IMG/VR virus record: IMGVR_UViG_3300000956_000089
Span: 1 to 37,388 of that record
Direction: 5' to 3' (one strand)
Length of the DNA: 37,388 nt
DNA from: a virus
The notes under the pieces are model-generated. The model saw only the letters and a list, made by a program, of their open reading frames with translations. It searched no databases and had not been told where the DNA came from. Shown here piece by piece: positions 6,364-13,480 of this stretch (position 1 is its first letter; every line of letters starts with the position of its first letter). The translations under genes and the position numbers were made by a program.

Positions 6364-8775
6364 ATGATCATCCACATCGCGCCGCTGCTGATCCAGGCCA
6401 ATCCCTGGCAGCCCCGGCTCAACCATGACCCCGCCGGGATTCGCGATCTCGCCCTGAGTATTCGAGGGGAATATGAGCGCCTCCCCCGTGAGCATCGCGG
6501 CTTGCAAAGCCCTCCGATGGCGCGCTTTGCCGATCTGTCTGGGGTGGGCTTACAGCATCCCCTCAGCATGGATGCTGTCTATGAGCTGGTCCACCAGACC
6601 GAAGCGGGTGAGGCGCAGATTCAGCTTGCTTTCGGGCATCGCCGTCTGGCTGGCTTCCGGCTGCTGGCAGATGGCGATGGGTCGCAGGACTGGCGGCCTG
6701 ATGAGCGGTTTGACGAGATCCCCCTGGTGATCGCGATACTCACCGACCGCCAGATGGCAGAGACGGCAGCGAGCGAGAATATTCACCGCGTCGATCTGAG
6801 CTGGTTCGAAATTGCAAAAAGTATGAACCGGTTCATACATGACTTCGCAACCTCTCAGGCTGAAGCTGCGCAGATTTACGGCCTGGGCAGCCAGTCAAAC
6901 GCAGCGCACTATCTGCGCGCCCATGACGCTGTTCAGGAGTTTAACAGCGTTGAACTTACTCACTTGGTACAGACGGGGCAGCTTGGCCTCAAGCACGCCC
7001 TACACCTCGTTCCCCTGCTGCGCGATCAGCCTATCGCGGCGCGCCAGTGGATCGTAGGGGGCAGCGGGCTGTACGCCAATGCCGAGCATACCGAGATTTT
7101 GTCGGCGAACGCCATTCGTGAGCAGGTGGATCGACTGCTGAGTCGGGCGCGCCCTGCGCCGCGCGTCGCCAGCCAGCCCATGCTTGAGCGCGAGTACAAC
7201 CATGATCCGCATCGTGTGCGGGTGGATGGTGCGCGCCTGGTGGATGGTTCTGGCGTGCCGAAATATAAGGGCGTTCACAAGACTCATACCGAGGTGGACG
7301 GCTGGAAAGAGCAAGAGAAGGTCATCTTCGCTACTCACAGCGAGGCGAATGCGTGGTTCGAAGCGACCACCGCGCGCCTGATCGCTGAACAGCAAGCCGC
7401 GATCCCTCAACCCGCCGAGGCCGCGCCTGACGCGCTGCCCTGGTATGCGGCCTATGACAAGGCGGTCGAAGCGCACCCAGACCAGACAGTATTTATGCAG
7501 CTCGGAGACGGGGGGCATATCTGGCTGGCAGTTGGTATTACGGCCTACAAGCTCACGGACAAAATCCAGGGCATGACGGCTACACTCACCTATGCCACCC
7601 CCGCCGATCCTGTGGCAACGACCTTTGCGATAAAACTCTGGATGGGCGATCCAGATCAGGTAGATCGCCTTACTGCCGTCATTGGACCGATCCACACCTA
7701 TCTGGAGCCAGATCGCAGCCTGTGGGCACTGATCGGTGATCTGCCGTCTGCGCCACTGCCCAGCGAAGCCCCTGTTTCTGAGCCAACTGCCACCACGCCG
7801 CCCGAAGACGCATCGCAGCCCGGCGCACCTGTTGAGGCTGCTGCGCCCGCCGATCTCCCGACTGAGGACGGCGAAGACGATCCGGAGTGGTGGCAGTCCA
7901 GCGCCAGCGAGGAATGGTACACACCGGGGCATATCATCAGCCGGGCGCGCCGGGTGCTGGGTGAGATTGCACTCGATCCCGCTTCGAATTGGATCGCGAA
8001 TAAGACGGTGCGCGCGGGGCGCTACTTCGACAAAGAGCAGGACGGCCTGGCGCAAGAGTGGATCGCGGACACCGTATGGCTCAACCCACCCTATGGACGC
8101 GGTATCGGCGCGTGGGTGGATAAGCTGGTGGATGCAGTGGAGGCTGGGCAGGTCAAGCGCGCCCTGCTGCTGCTGCCCGCGCGCACGGATACGAAATGGT
8201 TTCGCCGGTTGAGGGGCTACCCGCGCTGTTTTGTGGGCGGGCGGCTGCGCTTCCGAGGATCAAAGGGCGAGCACAGCAATGCCGCCACGTTTCCCAGCAT
8301 GATCGTGGCGTTGGGCGATGTTGATGCGCGCCTCTTCGAAGAAACGTTTGGCGATGTCGGCGACATCTACCTGCTGAACGAGCTGTGCGCGGCCCCCGCC
8401 CTGGTGCGCGCCGTCGCGCTGCCTGACGATGCCCCGCCGGTTGAGCGCGGCCTCGCCGAGGTCATCGCCGCGCTGACACTGGCACAGACGGCCATGGATC
8501 AACTTGGCGCGATCTCTCTCAGTGCGGCGGATCGGGAGCTGTTCGCCTTCACCAAGCGCGCGATGGAAACCACCGTGCTGCCGTATCGAGAGATGGTGGA
8601 GCTGATCGCTGGGTCGCTCCCCGCGCTGCGTGAGCGCGTCGAAGCTGCGCCCGATCTCGCGCGCGAGGTGCGTATGGCGGTGCTGGATCTGCGCAAGCCG
8701 CGCCCTACACTGCGTCCAGAGGACTTGATCGGAGCCGAGCAGCCTGCTGCCCCGCCAGAGCAGGAGGCCGCATGA
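6364..8775 (+). CDS. ParB-like protein fused to a phage Dam-type N6-adenine methyltransferase
   Basis: The protein has 803 residues. The N-terminal part matches ParB/Spo0J: NPWQPR (13-18), FGHRRLAGFRLL (90-101, the GERR-box equivalent) and SENIHRVDLS (137-146). A ParB-type HTH (about 150-195) follows. The middle (about 280-500) includes a possible DNA-binding segment near 300 and an acidic linker. Residues 505-670 match the phage DNA N-6-adenine-methyltransferase family: SSEW-like start, IALDPAS (535-541) and the catalytic NPPYG (574-578). A helical tail ends the protein. ParB domains bind and hydrolyse CTP in partition proteins; the methylase would modify adenine in phage DNA. No ParA gene is visible. 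The gene contains an 18-bp palindrome at codons 153-158. Its end overlaps the next methylase by four bases. Confidence 0.85.
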   Translation: MIIHIAPLLIQANPWQPRLNHDPAGIRDLALSIRGEYERLPREHRGLQSPPMARFADLSGVGLQHPLSMDAVYELVHQTEAGEAQIQLAFGHRRLAGFRLLADGDGSQDWRPDERFDEIPLVIAILTDRQMAETAASENIHRVDLSWFEIAKSMNRFIHDFATSQAEAAQIYGLGSQSNAAHYLRAHDAVQEFNSVELTHLVQTGQLGLKHALHLVPLLRDQPIAARQWIVGGSGLYANAEHTEILSANAIREQVDRLLSRARPAPRVASQPMLEREYNHDPHRVRVDGARLVDGSGVPKYKGVHKTHTEVDGWKEQEKVIFATHSEANAWFEATTARLIAEQQAAIPQPAEAAPDALPWYAAYDKAVEAHPDQTVFMQLGDGGHIWLAVGITAYKLTDKIQGMTATLTYATPADPVATTFAIKLWMGDPDQVDRLTAVIGPIHTYLEPDRSLWALIGDLPSAPLPSEAPVSEPTATTPPEDASQPGAPVEAAAPADLPTEDGEDDPEWWQSSASEEWYTPGHIISRARRVLGEIALDPASNWIANKTVRAGRYFDKEQDGLAQEWIADTVWLNPPYGRGIGAWVDKLVDAVEAGQVKRALLLLPARTDTKWFRRLRGYPRCFVGGRLRFRGSKGEHSNAATFPSMIVALGDVDARLFEETFGDVGDIYLLNELCAAPALVRAVALPDDAPPVERGLAEVIAALTLAQTAMDQLGAISLSAADRELFAFTKRAMETTVLPYREMVELIAGSLPALRERVEAAPDLAREVRMAVLDLRKPRPTLRPEDLIGAEQPAAPPEQEAA
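6821..6838. promoter_or_regulatory. Palindrome inside the parB-like gene, candidate parS, copy 3
   Basis: The half-site GTATGAACC is followed by its exact reverse complement. The 22-nt segment 6817-6838 is identical to 1792-1813. It lies within the part encoding the first helix of the ParB HTH region (SMNRFI). The protein aligns with ParB here without an insertion, so this is a binding site embedded in the gene rather than an inserted element. Bacillus subtilis has a parS site inside spo0J, a precedent. Confidence 0.65.
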
Positions 8776-9647
8776 TCAGCAGTCCACCCCTTCGATACTT
8801 CGGGAGCAAGTGGCGGATCGCCGAATGGATCATCGCCACCTTTCCATCGCATCGCACCTACTGCGAACCGTACTGCGGTGGGGCGAATGTGTTCTTTCGT
8901 AAACCGCCGTCCGTCTATGAGGTGCTTAACGATTTGGATGGCGAGGTGATCAACTTCTTCCAGATGCTTCGCACTCGCGAGGCCGAGCTGATCCGAGCGA
9001 TTGATCTCACGCCCTACAGCCGCGAAGAGTGGCGGTTGTCGCGCATCGACGACGGCTGCACCGATCCTTTGGAACGAGCGCGTCGGTTCTATATCTCCTC
9101 TCGGCAGTCGTTCGGCCCCGGATCGAGGAAGCGACAACCCGGTTGGCGCTTCGCGAACGGGAAACACATCGACAATAAGGAGCGCTCTGTTACACGTGAA
9201 TGGAGCAACCTAGATCATCTGCTGGCAGCAGCACACCGCCTAAAAGCAGCAATGATTGAGTGCGATGATGCGCTGAAGGTCGTTGAGCGCTTTGACACGC
9301 CCCGGACTCTCTTCTACGTCGATCCGCCATATGTTCATGCTACCCGCTACAGCCGTGACGTGCCCAACGACTACACCCACGAAATGACCGATGCGGATCA
9401 CGAGCGCCTCGCCGAAGTGCTGCACAATGTCAGTGGGTACGTGGTGATCTCTGGGTATCGCTCTGATCTGTATCAGCGGTTATACCCAGACTGGAAGCGC
9501 CTGGAGAAGGCGGCCCGCTCCAACTATAACGGTACACATGGCAATTCGGGCGATGCCAATCGCGTCGAATGCCTCTGGCTATCGCCCCGTGTGACCAGTG
9601 TGGACGCGCTTCCGCTATTTGCTATGCGGGGGGGGGTACGACGTTGA
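8772..9647 (+). CDS. D12-class DNA adenine N6-methyltransferase (Dam-like)
   Basis: The 291-residue protein is near the usual length for Dam-like enzymes. It shows the family's N-terminal motif (YFGSKWRIAEWI, residues 9-20, with W where K is common), the SAM-binding region (EPYCGGANVFF, 32-42), NDLDGEVINFF (53-63) and catalytic DPPY (184-187). The reaction is SAM-dependent methylation of adenine, in relatives often at GATC, which is abundant here. It starts by ATGA overlap with the ParB/Dam fusion, so two adenine methylases are made from one transcript. Its 3' end contains a 9-G tract and overlaps the TTG start of the next gene by three bases. Confidence 0.9.
   Translation: MISSPPLRYFGSKWRIAEWIIATFPSHRTYCEPYCGGANVFFRKPPSVYEVLNDLDGEVINFFQMLRTREAELIRAIDLTPYSREEWRLSRIDDGCTDPLERARRFYISSRQSFGPGSRKRQPGWRFANGKHIDNKERSVTREWSNLDHLLAAAHRLKAAMIECDDALKVVERFDTPRTLFYVDPPYVHATRYSRDVPNDYTHEMTDADHERLAEVLHNVSGYVVISGYRSDLYQRLYPDWKRLEKAARSNYNGTHGNSGDANRVECLWLSPRVTSVDALPLFAMRGGVRR
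9628..9636 (+). other. G9 homopolymer tract at the junction of two methylase genes
   Basis: Nine G lie three codons before the stop of the D12 methylase and eight bases before the TTG of the C5 methylase. Reading it with one extra G, or a -1 ribosomal slip, would join the two enzymes in one frame. As assembled, the genes are separate and overlap as TTGA. Confidence 0.6.
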
Positions 9648-10309
9648 AGCCGCTTCTACTTGATTTGTTTTGTGGGGCCGGAGGGTGTGCGATGGGCTAT
9701 GCCCGCGCGGGCTTCGACGTGATCGGTGTGGACACTGCTCCGCAGCCGCATTATCCCTTCTGGTTTCACCAGGCGGACGCACTCGAATTCGTTGCGAAGT
9801 ATGGGGGCGAGTTTGATGTGATCCACGCGAGTCCTCCGTGCCAGCGCTACACAGGGATGCGTAAGGTGACTATCGCGCGGTTTGGTTTTGTCTCGACTGA
9901 CTATCCTGACCTAATTGAACCTGTGAGAGAGGCACTCACAAAAAGCGGTAAACCCTACGTTATTGAAAACGTACAGAACGCGCCGCTCAAGACACAGATT
10001 ATTCTATGTGGGGTCTCGCTGGGGTTGAATCGTTTGGCGAGACATCGGCATTTCGAGTCTAACATCTTGCTGTTCGCTCCGAAATGTGCTCACAGATCTG
10101 TAAAAGAGACTATAGGTGTTTATGGCTCGAAGCCGGACGGTCGCCGGGTCAGCTACCCACAACATAAATTAAGCCGTATCGCTAACAGCATCGATGAAGC
10201 TCGCGAAGTGATGGGCATTGATTGGATGGATTGGGACGAAATAAAAGAAGCTGTACCCCCCCCCGTACACAGAGTACATCGGGCGACAACTTGCGACGGT
10301 GCTGGATAA
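9644..10309 (+). CDS. C5-cytosine DNA methyltransferase, C-terminus frameshifted at a C9 tract
   Basis: From TTG 9644 the protein shows motif I LDLFCGAGG (6-14), catalytic SPPCQ (63-67, Cys66) and the ENV motif (108-110), all as in short phage C5-cytosine methylases. Near the end it reads MGIDWM...EIKEAVPP and then, after nine C (10256-10264), an unrelated tail to a stop at 10307-10309. Dropping one C instead gives PPPYTEYIGRQLATVL, the expected family ending, stopping at 10332-10334. So the gene is frameshifted, by mutation, phase variation or sequencing error. The gene is less GC-rich than its neighbours, which hints at separate acquisition. The TTG overlaps the upstream stop. Confidence 0.85.
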   Translation: MKPLLLDLFCGAGGCAMGYARAGFDVIGVDTAPQPHYPFWFHQADALEFVAKYGGEFDVIHASPPCQRYTGMRKVTIARFGFVSTDYPDLIEPVREALTKSGKPYVIENVQNAPLKTQIILCGVSLGLNRLARHRHFESNILLFAPKCAHRSVKETIGVYGSKPDGRRVSYPQHKLSRIANSIDEAREVMGIDWMDWDEIKEAVPPPVHRVHRATTCDGAG

Positions 10310-10340
10310 TCGCCGTCTTTCTCGGTCGCTGTAGTGTAGT

Positions 10341-10365
10341 GGGTGCTTGCTCACAGCAAGTACCC
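10341..10365 (+). terminator. 11-bp hairpin with 3-nt loop
   Basis: GGGTGCTTGCT (10341-10351) pairs with AGCAAGTACCC (10355-10365) with one G-T wobble. It begins seven bases after the frame-corrected stop of the C5 methylase (10334), in line with the habit in this window of placing hairpins right behind stop codons. No T-tract. Confidence 0.55.
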
Positions 10366-10401
10366 TGCTATCTCTAAGGAAGTAGGCGAGATAACAACGT
10401 A

Positions 10402-10845
10402 ATGAACGAACAAGTAGACGAATACGGCTATCGCCATTGTGGTGAATGCGGAGTCCCTCTGGCCTATGATGAGGCTGATCTGTGCCGTCCATGCCGGACA
10501 GGAATCGAGAGCCAGCCAAAGATCGTCTGCCTCTGTGGTAGTACGCGTTTTAGTCAAGCTTTCCGGGACGCCAATCTCCAAGAAACGCTCGCGGGTCGGA
10601 TCGTTCTCTCTATCGGCTGCGATATGCGCGCCGATACCGATGTATTTGCCGAGATGACGGAGCAGGAACGCACAGCTATTAAGGCGCGCCTCGATGAGCT
10701 GCATCTTCGCAAAATCGATCTCAGTGATGAGGTGCTGATCTTGAACTGTGGTGGGTATATCGGCGAGAGCACGCGCCGTGAGCTGGAATACGCCCGTAGT
10801 TTAGGAAAGTGCATTCGTTTCCTGGAAAGTGAGGTGATCGAATGA
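10402..10845 (+). CDS. Zinc ribbon fused to nucleoside deoxyribosyltransferase-like domain
   Basis: The protein has 147 residues. Residues 10-33 hold two Cys pairs (CGEC at 13-16, CRPC at 28-31), a small zinc ribbon. From residue 41 the sequence KIVCLCGSTRF opens a Rossmann-like domain ending in GGYIGESTRRELEYARSLGK. This is the arrangement of nucleoside 2-deoxyribosyltransferase-like proteins common in phages and used in nucleotide metabolism or base exchange. The GES-x-x-E segment is the usual catalytic region, but activity is not proven. Its end overlaps the next start as ATGA. Confidence 0.75.
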   Translation: MNEQVDEYGYRHCGECGVPLAYDEADLCRPCRTGIESQPKIVCLCGSTRFSQAFRDANLQETLAGRIVLSIGCDMRADTDVFAEMTEQERTAIKARLDELHLRKIDLSDEVLILNCGGYIGESTRRELEYARSLGKCIRFLESEVIE

Positions 10846-11708
10846 CCCTGATCCTCTGCAACCCCATTGACGCGCTCTTTGTCGGGCGCAACCTCACCGA
10901 GGGCGATGTCTTACTGCCCCTGGAGCGTGTGCCGTTGCAAGTGGTGATCTGTCTCGCGGACCGGCTTCGCCCCCTGGTGGACAGCGGCGCATGGTTCGAT
11001 ACACCCGACGCGGCCTACCTGCATCAGATTGGCGACTCCTACCGCCGCGATTTTCAACCGCGCTTTGAGATTGCCATGGATGGCGCGCTGGTGGAAGGCA
11101 AGCCGCGCTGTCAGGCGCTCACCCAGAGCTATACCCAGTGCAAGAATTCGGCACGCGCCACCTACTGCGGGCGGCATGATCAGGCGCGCCACTTGATCAC
11201 GATGGGCGTCGGCGAGCCAGCGCTGGCCCAACCCAACGAGTCGCCGCTGTCTGCCGGGGCGATCCGGTCGTTGGAAGAGGCGCAGGAGATGATCCGCCGC
11301 GCGATGCGCCGCGCGTCCCGCTTCGGCGAGATCCTTCAGCACGGCTTATTGGGGCCGGAAGATGCAGACTATGTAAGCAACCTGCTGGAACAAGCTCACG
11401 AGATAATCGGCGGCGTGATCTCTGGCGACCGGGCCAGAGATGCCACTCAGCGCAGCGAGCTGCGGCGGCGCATCCAGCGCATGGTGGACCGGATTGCCAT
11501 CGCCAACAAGTGCGAGGGGCGCGAGATTCACGCGGCCTATCTGCGGCTGGGTGGGGTGCCACAGGGCGAGATGACCATTGAGCAGCTCAAGGCTAAAGTC
11601 AACTGGCTGCACACCACCTACCCGGATGTGATCGGCGCGGACACCAGGGAGTGGGAGCCGCCCGCAACGACTTTATCCGGGATGGAACCGGCGATCACCA
11701 AAAGGTAG
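10842..11708 (+). CDS. Hypothetical protein with a Cys3-His zinc-binding motif
   Basis: The protein has 288 residues. The N-terminal 80 residues are unrecognised. Residues 89-113 (RCQALTQSYTQCKNSARATY, then CGRHD) match a short Cys-x9-Cys-x8-Cys-x2-His motif seen in many small phage and bacterial proteins annotated as zinc-binding. The rest is helical and rich in Arg (about 135-225; MIRRAMRRASRFGEIL), possibly a coiled coil. It is coupled to the deoxyribosyltransferase-like gene by ATGA overlap. Function unknown. Confidence 0.65.
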   Translation: MTLILCNPIDALFVGRNLTEGDVLLPLERVPLQVVICLADRLRPLVDSGAWFDTPDAAYLHQIGDSYRRDFQPRFEIAMDGALVEGKPRCQALTQSYTQCKNSARATYCGRHDQARHLITMGVGEPALAQPNESPLSAGAIRSLEEAQEMIRRAMRRASRFGEILQHGLLGPEDADYVSNLLEQAHEIIGGVISGDRARDATQRSELRRRIQRMVDRIAIANKCEGREIHAAYLRLGGVPQGEMTIEQLKAKVNWLHTTYPDVIGADTREWEPPATTLSGMEPAITKR

Positions 11709-11747
11709 AGGGATCACTTTCACGCCGAACAAAGGAGCCGCATCCCC

Positions 11748-12026
11748 ATGCTACGTTGTCCAAACTGTGGAATCAAGCTTGATATAGAGGAGCTGGCGCT
11801 CACTGAGCGCCAGCGTACCATTCGTACCGCCGTCGAAGAGATCGAACGGGATACCGCTAAACCCGCGCGCACACTGGCGATTGCCGAGCACGTCGGTTAT
11901 GCGCCCACCACGATTAAGCCTGATCTGGCTCATATGGAGCAGGTTGGGATTCTCTGCCGTCCAGATGGCCCTAAGTCAGGGTGGAGTCTCAAGAAGAAAC
12001 ATCTGCGCCTGGTGCGCGCCGCCTAG
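11748..12026 (+). CDS. Small winged-helix regulator with N-terminal CPNC
   Basis: The 92-residue protein begins with a CPNC knuckle (Cys4, Cys7). A winged-helix-like domain follows (about 20-80): RTLAIAEHVGYAPTTIKPDL is the HTH, and GILCRPDGPKSGWSLKKK is the wing. It is the last rightward early gene, and its final four bases overlap the 3' end of a leftward HTH gene. A role in the early-late switch is plausible but unproven. Confidence 0.65.
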   Translation: MLRCPNCGIKLDIEELALTERQRTIRTAVEEIERDTAKPARTLAIAEHVGYAPTTIKPDLAHMEQVGILCRPDGPKSGWSLKKKHLRLVRAA

Positions 12027-12250
12027 CTTTTGCGCGGACGGCCTTGCTTGGCATTTTTCCATGCCTGCGCGCTCGCGCGCGGGATCAGCCAGCTACCCCG
12101 CCACTTATCGCCGACCCTTTGCGCCCCCGGAATCTTTTGTGCTTCTGGTGGGCGCTTCTGATCGGCTCGCAGGATGCGGTAGATCGTCGTGAGTTGAACC
12201 CCATGCATCGCGGCCATCTCTTCAGGGCTTATCATATCTTGATCATCCAT
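12023..12250 (-). CDS. Small HTH protein, excisionase/MerR-like
   Basis: The 75-residue protein has an N-terminal HTH (ISPEEMAAMHGVQLTTIYR) followed by a wing-like stretch (GDKWRGSWLIPRASAQAW) and a basic tail. This is the layout of small excisionase-type or MerR-N DNA-binding proteins. GAGAGG lies just upstream of its ATG. It is the last gene of the leftward operon, and its stop overlaps the stop region of the rightward regulator. No integrase is present in the window, so a true excisionase role is doubtful and repression is more likely. Confidence 0.65.
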   Translation of the reverse strand: MDDQDMISPEEMAAMHGVQLTTIYRILRADQKRPPEAQKIPGAQRVGDKWRGSWLIPRASAQAWKNAKQGRPRKS

Positions 12251-12259
12251 GACTGCCTC

Positions 12260-12685
12260 TCAGTGCAACAGATCGGACGGCTCGCCGCCGCGCGCTGTTA
12301 GGTGCTCAATATTGATCAGCCAGCCGTTATAGTCACGGGAACGCCCCGACCACTGCGCGTCATAGTCGGCCCGCGTCGAAAAGCCCAGCGCGCGGATGTC
12401 TTCATCTGCCAGATCAGCGCAATGAACATAGCGAATCTGCACAATCTGCACCTGTGCAATCGGCTGCTGCGCTGCGTCTTCCACGATCAGGACATCGCCC
12501 AGCGCGCTGGTGTGGCGCTCGAAGTGCTCTACCTGCTGGACGGCTTGATCGCGGGTCATTTCGCTGGCCGTGCGCCAGCCTTCCGGCGTTAGTGCCCGGT
12601 CCTTTGGTGTAACCAGAGTCAGCATGGCGGTTTTGTCGCGGGGCAGACCCTGATCGGCGGTCAATACAACTGTTCTGGTAGCCAT
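12260..12685 (-). CDS. ASCH/PUA-like domain protein
   Basis: The frame is open further upstream, but the ATG at 12685 has an AAAGGGGG Shine-Dalgarno sequence and begins the compact 141-residue protein. The C-terminal segment (ADLADEDIRALGFSTRADYD) has the 'D-E-D-x-x-x-x-G-F' helix pattern of ASCH domains. The middle (GDVLIVEDAAQQPIAQVQIV) fits a PUA-like barrel. Binding of RNA or modified nucleosides is the likely activity. If correct, this is a second ASCH protein in the window besides 714-1280. Confidence 0.55.
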   Translation of the reverse strand: MATRTVVLTADQGLPRDKTAMLTLVTPKDRALTPEGWRTASEMTRDQAVQQVEHFERHTSALGDVLIVEDAAQQPIAQVQIVQIRYVHCADLADEDIRALGFSTRADYDAQWSGRSRDYNGWLINIEHLTARGGEPSDLLH

Positions 12686-12737
12686 TCTATCCCCCTTTCT
12701 GTTAGTCGTGGGGTTAAGCCAACGAGAGGGCGAGTAA

Positions 12738-12759
12738 GGGAGGCGGTTGCCCGCCTCCC
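12738..12759 (-). terminator. Perfect 9-bp hairpin between two leftward genes
   Basis: GGGAGGCGG (12738-12746) pairs with CCGCCTCCC (12751-12759) around a TTGC loop. It lies nine bases beyond the stop of the leftward gene 12768-13133, inside the leftward transcript. It could lower read-through into the genes at 12685 and 12250, but no T-tract follows. Confidence 0.6.
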
Positions 12760-12767
12760 CGCCGCGC

Positions 12768-13133
12768 TTACAAAACGAAGCGCAGCTTTCCGGCAATCTC
12801 GACTGCGATTGCCTCTTGCTCAAGTTCCTGTTTTAAGTTTAGGCAAAAGACGCGAACTCTTTCGAGTTGCTCCTTTGACAGGTTCTCGGTGAATGAATAC
12901 ACTATGGTTACGTCTTCAGTAACCAGTGTTCCATCAGCCGAGAGCCATACACCTCTCGCGGGAACCGAGGTAGCGCCGCCAAACTCGCTTGCCATAAACC
13001 GCTCAACCCGGCTTATGACAGCAGCGGCGGCGCTACTGGTTAAGGGCGCGTCCACCGATACGGTAGATGGTACATAGACCTCTACCCGGTTTCCCAACCC
13101 CCGACCAAAGAGCAAATCCGCTAGTTCAGACAA
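12768..13133 (-). CDS. Hypothetical protein, first gene of the leftward operon
   Basis: The protein has 121 residues and starts at TTG 13133 with an AAGGAAGG-type Shine-Dalgarno sequence about seven bases away. The sequence alternates beta strands and helices: VEVYVPSTVSVDAPL, MASEFGGATSVPARGVWLS, EDVTIVYSFTENL, then an amphipathic helix and QEAIAVEIAGKLRFVL. The small alpha/beta fold does not look like a DNA-binding protein. I do not recognise the family with confidence. It is transcribed from the promoter at 13271-13299. Confidence 0.65.
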   Translation of the reverse strand: MSELADLLFGRGLGNRVEVYVPSTVSVDAPLTSSAAAAVISRVERFMASEFGGATSVPARGVWLSADGTLVTEDVTIVYSFTENLSKEQLERVRVFCLNLKQELEQEAIAVEIAGKLRFVL

Positions 13134-13237
13134 TTCACACCTTCCTTTCCAAGATTGCGGTGTCGCCTTCTCTCGTGGAGCTTTGTTTAGCGGTCTCCCC
13201 TACCGCTCTTCGGAACTGTCGGCTTCCGGTTACGCCG

Positions 13238-13257
13238 TGAGAGTGCCGTCACTCTCA
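13238..13257 (-). promoter_or_regulatory. Perfect 8-bp hairpin in the leftward leader
   Basis: TGAGAGTG (13238-13245) pairs with CACTCTCA (13250-13257) around a CCGT loop. It lies about seven bases into the predicted leftward transcript, so it could protect the 5' end, act in attenuation, or serve as an operator. Confidence 0.5.
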
Positions 13258-13268
13258 ACCTTATGATG

Positions 13269-13299
13269 TAATTGTATATCAGCTACACAATTATGTCAA
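13269..13299 (-). promoter_or_regulatory. Leftward sigma70-type promoter with overlapping operator-like dyad
   Basis: Read on the minus strand, TTGACA (13299-13294), a 17-bp spacer and TACAAT (13276-13271) form a near-consensus promoter for the leftward operon. A perfect inverted repeat TAATTGT (13269-13275) / ACAATTA (13287-13293) overlaps the -10 box and fills most of the spacer, as expected of a repressor-binding site. Confidence 0.75.
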
Positions 13300-13337
13300 G
13301 TACCAATTTCTGATTTTTGAGAAATTTCTTCCGTGAG

Positions 13338-13388
13338 TTTCGTCTACTTTCGTCTATCTTGACGCCCATCTGTTCTATGCTTTATACA
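13338..13388 (+). promoter_or_regulatory. Putative late promoter with helically phased tandem repeat
   Basis: TTGACG (13359-13364), an 18-bp spacer and TATACA (13383-13388) resemble a moderate sigma70 promoter facing terS. Just upstream are two copies of TTTCGTCTA (13338-13346 and 13348-13356), ten bases apart, next to the -35 box. That is a good position for an activator that turns on the late operon. Confidence 0.6.
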
Positions 13389-13427
13389 GACGCACTGGGT
13401 TCCTCCTTGAAGCGTAATGCGGCATTA

Positions 13428-13457
13428 GATCGGGGCAGTCGGGGATCTGCCCCGATC
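13428..13457 (+). promoter_or_regulatory. Perfect 11-bp hairpin in the terS leader
   Basis: GATCGGGGCAG (13428-13438) pairs with CTGCCCCGATC (13447-13457). It lies between the putative late promoter and terS. Two GGTTGACAG copies (13471-13479 and starting at 13480) follow, the second supplying the TTG start. It could be a leader hairpin or a terminase recognition site (pac/cos), which often lies near terS. Confidence 0.5.
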
Positions 13458-13480
13458 CGCGCTGCCCAGAGGTTGACAGG

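Larger units (their letters stand above)
13134..13480. other. Divergent control region without genes
   Basis: This 347-bp gene-free stretch separates the leftward operon from the late operon. It holds a leftward promoter with an overlapping dyad, a leader hairpin, a rightward promoter preceded by a tandem repeat, and a perfect hairpin before terS. It is more AT-rich than its flanks (13260-13390). Confidence 0.75.

Noticed and set aside
7000-8055. Long leftward open frame of about 350 codons
   Set aside because: Antisense to the ParB/Dam fusion, whose motifs are clear; an open shadow frame is common in GC-rich DNA.
9569-9643. Upstream ATG extension of the C5 methylase
   Set aside because: The extra residues overlap the D12 gene and come before the normal motif I start; the TTG at 9644 with stop overlap is better.
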